A stretch of 8,075 nucleotides of DNA, from contig JAJFMK010000242.1 of assembly GCA_021772215.1 (NCBI GenBank), forward strand, positions 1-8,075. Reading direction: 5' to 3'. Both the position numbers and the translations under genes were made by a program. Below are positions 5,842-8,075 of the stretch, piece after piece. The DNA is from Chlamydiota bacterium. Lineage in GTDB: Bacteria > Chlamydiota > Chlamydiia > Chlamydiales > JAJFMK01. Position 1 is the stretch's first letter, and the number at the start of each line of letters is the position of its first letter. A model generated the notes under the pieces. That model had not been told where the DNA came from and did not search any database. It saw only the letters and a program-made list of their open reading frames with translations.

Positions 5842-5869
5842 AACATGGGCCTCACCTGTTAAAACTTTT

Positions 5870-5899
5870 TCTATACATGATAAGAGGCAATGTGTCCAA
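5870..5899 (-). promoter_or_regulatory. Sigma70-like promoter before the scc4-like gene
   Basis: On the minus strand -35 TTGGAC (5899-5894) is separated by 18 nt from -10 TATAGA (5875-5870). Both match the consensus at four or five of six bases. The start point would be near 5863, a few nucleotides before the AGGTGAGG ribosome site, leaving a short leader to GTG 5841. It would serve scc4 and cdsD, and possibly the whole leftward train. Confidence 0.55.
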
Positions 5900-5911
5900 T
5901 ATTTCTGGTCT

Positions 5912-5934
5912 TTTATCTCAGCTTTTGAGATAAA
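5912..5934. promoter_or_regulatory. Perfect 9-bp inverted repeat in the scc4/cdsC divergent gap
   Basis: TTTATCTCA (5912-5920) and TGAGATAAA (5926-5934) flank a 5-nt spacer. The repeat sits 12 nt upstream of the proposed scc4 -35 box and about 80 nt before the cdsC start. Its two-fold symmetry and place between divergent genes suit a dimeric regulator acting on both promoters. It is followed by neither a T-run nor a stop codon of a neighbouring gene, so a terminator is unlikely. Confidence 0.5.
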
Positions 5935-6011
5935 TGGACGACCAAGGCGTAAAATCAATTGTCTTTTGCGATCGATGGTGATACACAAGTATTTCTAACA
6001 TTTTTTTGAAG

Positions 6012-8075
6012 ATGCGACCGATGCGGCGTAAGCGTTTCTACAGACTAACTCCAATTGAGCACTTGAAAGCCAGAAGTGCAAAGGTTCTCTTTGCCCTCTG
6101 TCTTGCCACACCCTCCTATACCCTAATTGCTAATTCCGAAAGCCCCCGCGGAGCTAAACGGCTGCGTGAAGCGTCAATCGAATGTCTAAAAAACAAGACA
6201 GATGAGACAGCTTGGTCGATTGGCTCAGCCGAAAAGCCACGCCCCGATACTCTCACAGTATTTGACACGGAAGAGACCTCTTTAGGTGCAGGTGAGCGCC
6301 GAAATGATCCGGAAGTAATTGCACAAGAAGAGATCACTCAAGAGACGCCGCCCCCTACGACTGTCACGCCGCGAAGCTTGATCCGTGGGATTCCTTTAGA
6401 CCCGGCAGCGCGCGTTCTTAAGGGCGATGAAGATCTGTCAAAGCCCCAAGACCCAAAAAAACTGATTAAAGAGCCGCCTGCGACCGAAGAGCCTCCTGTT
6501 GAGGAGACTCCTTCGCCCGCACATCAGACACTCCCCTCCTTTGAAGAGATACAGCCGACAAAGCCTCTGCCCAAAATGCCTAAAAGCGAACCTGCTAAAG
6601 AAAAAGCTCCCGAGCCGGTTCAGCAAAGGGCTCCCGTTGCGCCGCAAAGAGAGCCGCAGAAGGCCTCAATTATCGAAGAGCCTCTGCCACTGACTCCCCC
6701 GGTGCCATCCCAAAAACAGGGCTTTTTGATCAACTTCTCTAATGTTCAGATTGGCGAATATATCCGCTTTGTCAGCCGCATCACCAACAAGAACTTTATC
6801 TTCGATGAAGAGGAGCTCAATTTCACCGTCACCATCGTCTCTGAAGAGCCGACATCTGTCCAAGAGATCATCGCCGCACTCATGCAGGAGCTTCGCATCC
6901 ATGGCCTCGGCGTCATGGAACAGGGAAATAACATCATTATCCACTCCAATCCGAAGGTGAATAGCCCCTCGAATATCCAGCTACGTGGCTCGAAACAATT
7001 ACCTCCTGAAGCGCAGCTTGTTACCCGTGTCTTCCATCTCAACTCCTTCGATCCCGAAAAAGCGGCCGGCATCATCGCCCCCCTTCTTTCAAGCCAGGCG
7101 ATCTTAGAGCCCCTATCCGAGACAAGCCATCTCATCGTCACCGACCTGGTCGTCAATGTGAATAAAATTGCCGAATTACTTAAGGGACTTGATCAGCCGG
7201 CTCAAGGGTTAATGATGGGACAGTACACGGCGCAAAATGTCTATGCCGACGCTCTCGCCCTCCTAGCAGAGAAGATCATCGTTCCTTTGGCCGATAGCAA
7301 GCCGATTCGTTTCATCCCATTTAGAGAAACCAATCTAATCTATGTCATCTCGACAGAATTTTTTGTCGAAAAATCTATTGAAATTCTCCAGGAGATCGAC
7401 CGCGGAGCCAAGTCAAAAGCTGACGCGCTTTCTGGCCTCGTCGGACAGCAGTTTCTTGAAGATGAGCGCAGCGGAGTCCTCTCCCCAGAAGAGGAGGCGC
7501 GTTTAGAGGCACAACTTCATGGAGGGGGTAGACCCCTGATTGGAGCCCCAGGAGTTGGCGAGCAATATTTTACCGAAGGGCTACCCTTAGGCCATGTCCT
7601 CAACACCGAATTTAACATCTACCGCCTCGCTTACCGTAAAGGTGACCAGATCCAAGAGGCTCTGCAGCAAATTGGTAACAGCATGTTCTCTATTGAGGGC
7701 ATTGATCAAGGAACCAATAGCGAGCTACTCAGCGCCATCCTAACCGTACAGTGGATTGAGACCTCAAACGCCCTTGTCTTTTCAGGTTCAAAAGCGGCAA
7801 TTGCTAAGCTGCGCAACCTGATTCGCGACCTTGACACACCCAATCAGCAGGTTTTGATCGAGATGCTTCTTCTCGAAACTAATGTTGATGACTCCCTCAG
7901 CTTTGGCGTTAACTTCGCCTCGCGCTTTGGCGACAACAGCTTTGCCGGCTCGCAAGCCTTTCTCTCGGATGGATCACCTCTAACGACCAGTATGGACCAG
8001 ATCCCTACCGGCGGCATCCTCGACCCCAGTGGATTGGCTAGAACACGTGGCTACAACCTAGGTATAATCGGCCAG
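6012..8075 (+). CDS. cdsC: T3SS outer-membrane secretin CdsC/SctC, partial, C-terminus off window
   Basis: This frame is open for 688 codons to the right edge. It begins with a basic stretch and hydrophobic core (about residues 24-40, VLFALCLATPSYTLIA), a plausible Sec signal peptide cleaved after A40. Residues about 95-235 are a Pro/Glu/Lys-rich low-complexity linker. Secretin ring modules follow: N0 at about 238-310 (FLINFSNVQIGEYIRFVSRI), N1 at about 339-396 (RVFHLNSFDPEKAAGIIAPL ending GLDQP), a divergent N2 at about 403-466, and N3 at about 539-612 ending DLDTPNQQ. The secretin beta-barrel domain then opens with VLIEMLLLETN (614 on) and is cut. Such proteins form the multimeric outer-membrane channel of the injectisome. 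The T3SS neighbours favour SctC over PilQ or GspD. ATG 6021 is an equally good or better start, since GAAG lies 9 nt before it and directly abuts ATG 6012. No clear promoter is visible; TTGTCT (5959) with TACACA (5982) is only a weak candidate. Confidence 0.93.
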   Translation, partial: MRPMRRKRFYRLTPIEHLKARSAKVLFALCLATPSYTLIANSESPRGAKRLREASIECLKNKTDETAWSIGSAEKPRPDTLTVFDTEETSLGAGERRNDPEVIAQEEITQETPPPTTVTPRSLIRGIPLDPAARVLKGDEDLSKPQDPKKLIKEPPATEEPPVEETPSPAHQTLPSFEEIQPTKPLPKMPKSEPAKEKAPEPVQQRAPVAPQREPQKASIIEEPLPLTPPVPSQKQGFLINFSNVQIGEYIRFVSRITNKNFIFDEEELNFTVTIVSEEPTSVQEIIAALMQELRIHGLGVMEQGNNIIIHSNPKVNSPSNIQLRGSKQLPPEAQLVTRVFHLNSFDPEKAAGIIAPLLSSQAILEPLSETSHLIVTDLVVNVNKIAELLKGLDQPAQGLMMGQYTAQNVYADALALLAEKIIVPLADSKPIRFIPFRETNLIYVISTEFFVEKSIEILQEIDRGAKSKADALSGLVGQQFLEDERSGVLSPEEEARLEAQLHGGGRPLIGAPGVGEQYFTEGLPLGHVLNTEFNIYRLAYRKGDQIQEALQQIGNSMFSIEGIDQGTNSELLSAILTVQWIETSNALVFSGSKAAIAKLRNLIRDLDTPNQQVLIEMLLLETNVDDSLSFGVNFASRFGDNSFAGSQAFLSDGSPLTTSMDQIPTGGILDPSGLARTRGYNLGIIGQ

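Noticed and set aside
5959..5987. Plus-strand promoter for cdsC (TTGTCT, 17 nt, TACACA)
   Set aside because: The -10 box is poor and other equally weak pairs can be drawn, so it is mentioned only as a candidate within the cdsC entry.
5924..6001. Short minus-strand frame from ATG 6001 (MLEILVYHH...), ahead of the chaperone
   Set aside because: It is in a different frame from the chaperone, ends after about 25 codons, and resembles nothing. A frameshifted chaperone start is not needed, because GTG 5841 explains the gene.
6087..6101. Possible lipoprotein signal in CdsC (Cys30 after LFAL)
   Set aside because: The residues before the Cys do not fit a lipobox (Leu at -1 instead of Gly/Ala/Ser); ordinary signal peptidase cleavage after A40 fits better.
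6666..7156. Minus-strand open frames of 92 and 136 codons
   Set aside because: They are antisense to the N0 and N1 region of cdsC, where the plus frame has clear secretin motifs; they are shadows without recognisable protein character.

Overview
The window is a type III secretion (T3SS) locus from a member of the Chlamydiota. Gene content and order match, as I remember it, the Chlamydia trachomatis CT663-CT670 cluster (scc4, cdsD, cdsE, cdsF, cdsG, CT668, cdsN, cdsO), with the secretin gene cdsC added on the opposite strand. Base composition looks richer in G+C than Chlamydia proper, and the proteins look divergent. An environmental (Chlamydia-like) family is therefore more likely than Chlamydia itself, but the genus cannot be fixed by eye.

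Layout. About 6 kb on the minus strand reads right to left as one gene train: an Scc4-like CesT-type chaperone (5841-5434), the FHA-domain inner-membrane ring protein CdsD/SctD (5417-3612), needle chaperone CdsE (3508-3251), needle subunit CdsF/SctF (3186-2929), TPR needle chaperone CdsG (2847-2401), a CT668-like protein that I propose is the inner rod SctI (2354-1683), the export ATPase CdsN/SctN (1638-313), and the start of the stalk protein CdsO/SctO (304 to the left edge). A divergent gene on the plus strand (6012 to the right edge) encodes the outer-membrane secretin CdsC/SctC. It is cut in its C-terminal secretin domain.

The genes together cover much of an injectisome: outer ring (CdsC), inner ring (CdsD), needle with its two chaperones (CdsF, CdsE, CdsG), probable inner rod, and the cytoplasmic ATPase with its stalk. 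The gatekeeper chaperone Scc4 is also reported in C. trachomatis to inhibit sigma66 RNA polymerase.

Regulation visible in the DNA. Two sigma70-like promoters fit on the minus strand, one before scc4 (TTGGAC, 18 nt, TATAGA) and one before cdsE (TTGCGT, 17 nt, TATAGT). The divergent scc4/cdsC gap holds a perfect 9-bp inverted repeat. Every intercistronic gap from cdsE to cdsN contains a hairpin-forming inverted repeat, and the last codons of cdsG form a terminator-like hairpin flanked by A and T runs. These structures suggest that expression is tuned gene by gene inside a nominal operon. The longest reading frames of the chaperone and of CdsD overstate their N-termini, and I have placed both starts downstream. 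I see no RNA genes, mobile elements or CRISPR arrays, and no gene-free stretch longer than about 170 bases.
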